The translations under genes were made by a program, and so were the position numbers. A stretch of DNA of 64,000 nt from JANNYA01 sp031422315 (GTDB taxonomy: Bacteria > Pseudomonadota > Gammaproteobacteria > Xanthomonadales > SZUA-5). Of this stretch, positions 63,944 through 64,000 are shown in pieces (within the stretch, counting starts at the first letter, position 1; every line of letters begins with the position of its first letter). The stretch is taken from the NCBI GenBank assembly GCA_031422315.1, contig JANOQN010000032.1, positions 12,346 through 76,345 on the forward strand, in the 5' to 3' direction. The notes beneath the pieces are model-generated. The model was given only the letters and a program-made list of their open reading frames with translations. It searched no databases and had not been told where the DNA came from.

Positions 63944-64000
63944 ATGTTTGACGAGAAAGCGCATATTTGGCCACGGGTGCAGAATGCGCGGCATCGGAAG
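63944..64000 (+). pseudogene. Third partial copy of the WPR small-protein motif, cut by the window edge
   Basis: The open frame from ATG 63944 reads MFDEKAHIWPRVQNARHRK and runs off the edge. It lines up with DDEGNVWPRSLERA of the 62382 protein (D-E-x3-(V/I)-W-P-R). It starts right at the end of the intron-like fragment, so an insertion may have split a third copy. Confidence 0.4.

Overview
The window reads as chromosomal DNA of a moderately GC-rich proteobacterium. Gene content fits a gammaproteobacterium of the Lysobacterales (Xanthomonadales) type best: truA-trpF-trpB, one large PurL, a fused IcmF mutase, DUF4124 and BPSS1780-like proteins, and secreted proteins ending in a G-F-E motif. 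A betaproteobacterium is not excluded. No rRNA, tRNA, CRISPR array or intact insertion sequence was seen.

Layout. 1-6258 (minus strand) is a type III restriction-modification locus in the order res, NYN nuclease, mod. res has a one-base frameshift and the NYN gene has an in-frame stop; mod is open and runs off the left edge. 6498-10002 carries a HAD phosphatase, a YadGH exporter and two small Skp-like exported proteins. 10035-18937 holds an ADOP-type permease, a TMEM43-like membrane protein, holA-degQ and small envelope proteins. 19001-36078 alternates large secreted proteins (a beta-propeller protein with a PA domain, an FG-GAP protein, an HExxH protein with cadherin-like repeats) with housekeeping genes (purL, dsbC, rpmJ, truA-trpF-trpB). 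36075-43214 is rlmM, an asparagine-synthetase-like ligase without the glutaminase cysteine, mutY-ftsY, dusB and cobS, with two REPIN-like palindrome pairs. 43621-48339 has natAB, yidD, a lipoyl-domain LpdA and a prepilin-like protein. 48478-51989 has three glycosyltransferases. 52029-52552 is a toxin-antitoxin pair whose 3' end overlaps comEC. 55006-60767 has a large exported protein and icmF.

60793-64000 is the most unusual part. A compact, AT-richer operon encodes a divergent class III nucleotidyl cyclase, an AbiEii-like nucleotidyltransferase, two small unknown proteins, a zeta-toxin-like kinase and a 56-residue partner. After it come degenerate repeats of one of the small proteins and a probable group II intron scrap. 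This looks like an accessory toxin/defence island downstream of icmF.

Working together: cobS (cobalamin assembly) and icmF (a B12-dependent mutase) suggest B12 use. dsbC, degQ and the Skp-like proteins would serve the many exported proteins. comEC suggests DNA uptake, and a prepilin-like protein is also present. The broken type III nuclease next to an intact Mod suggests restriction has been lost while methylation may persist.
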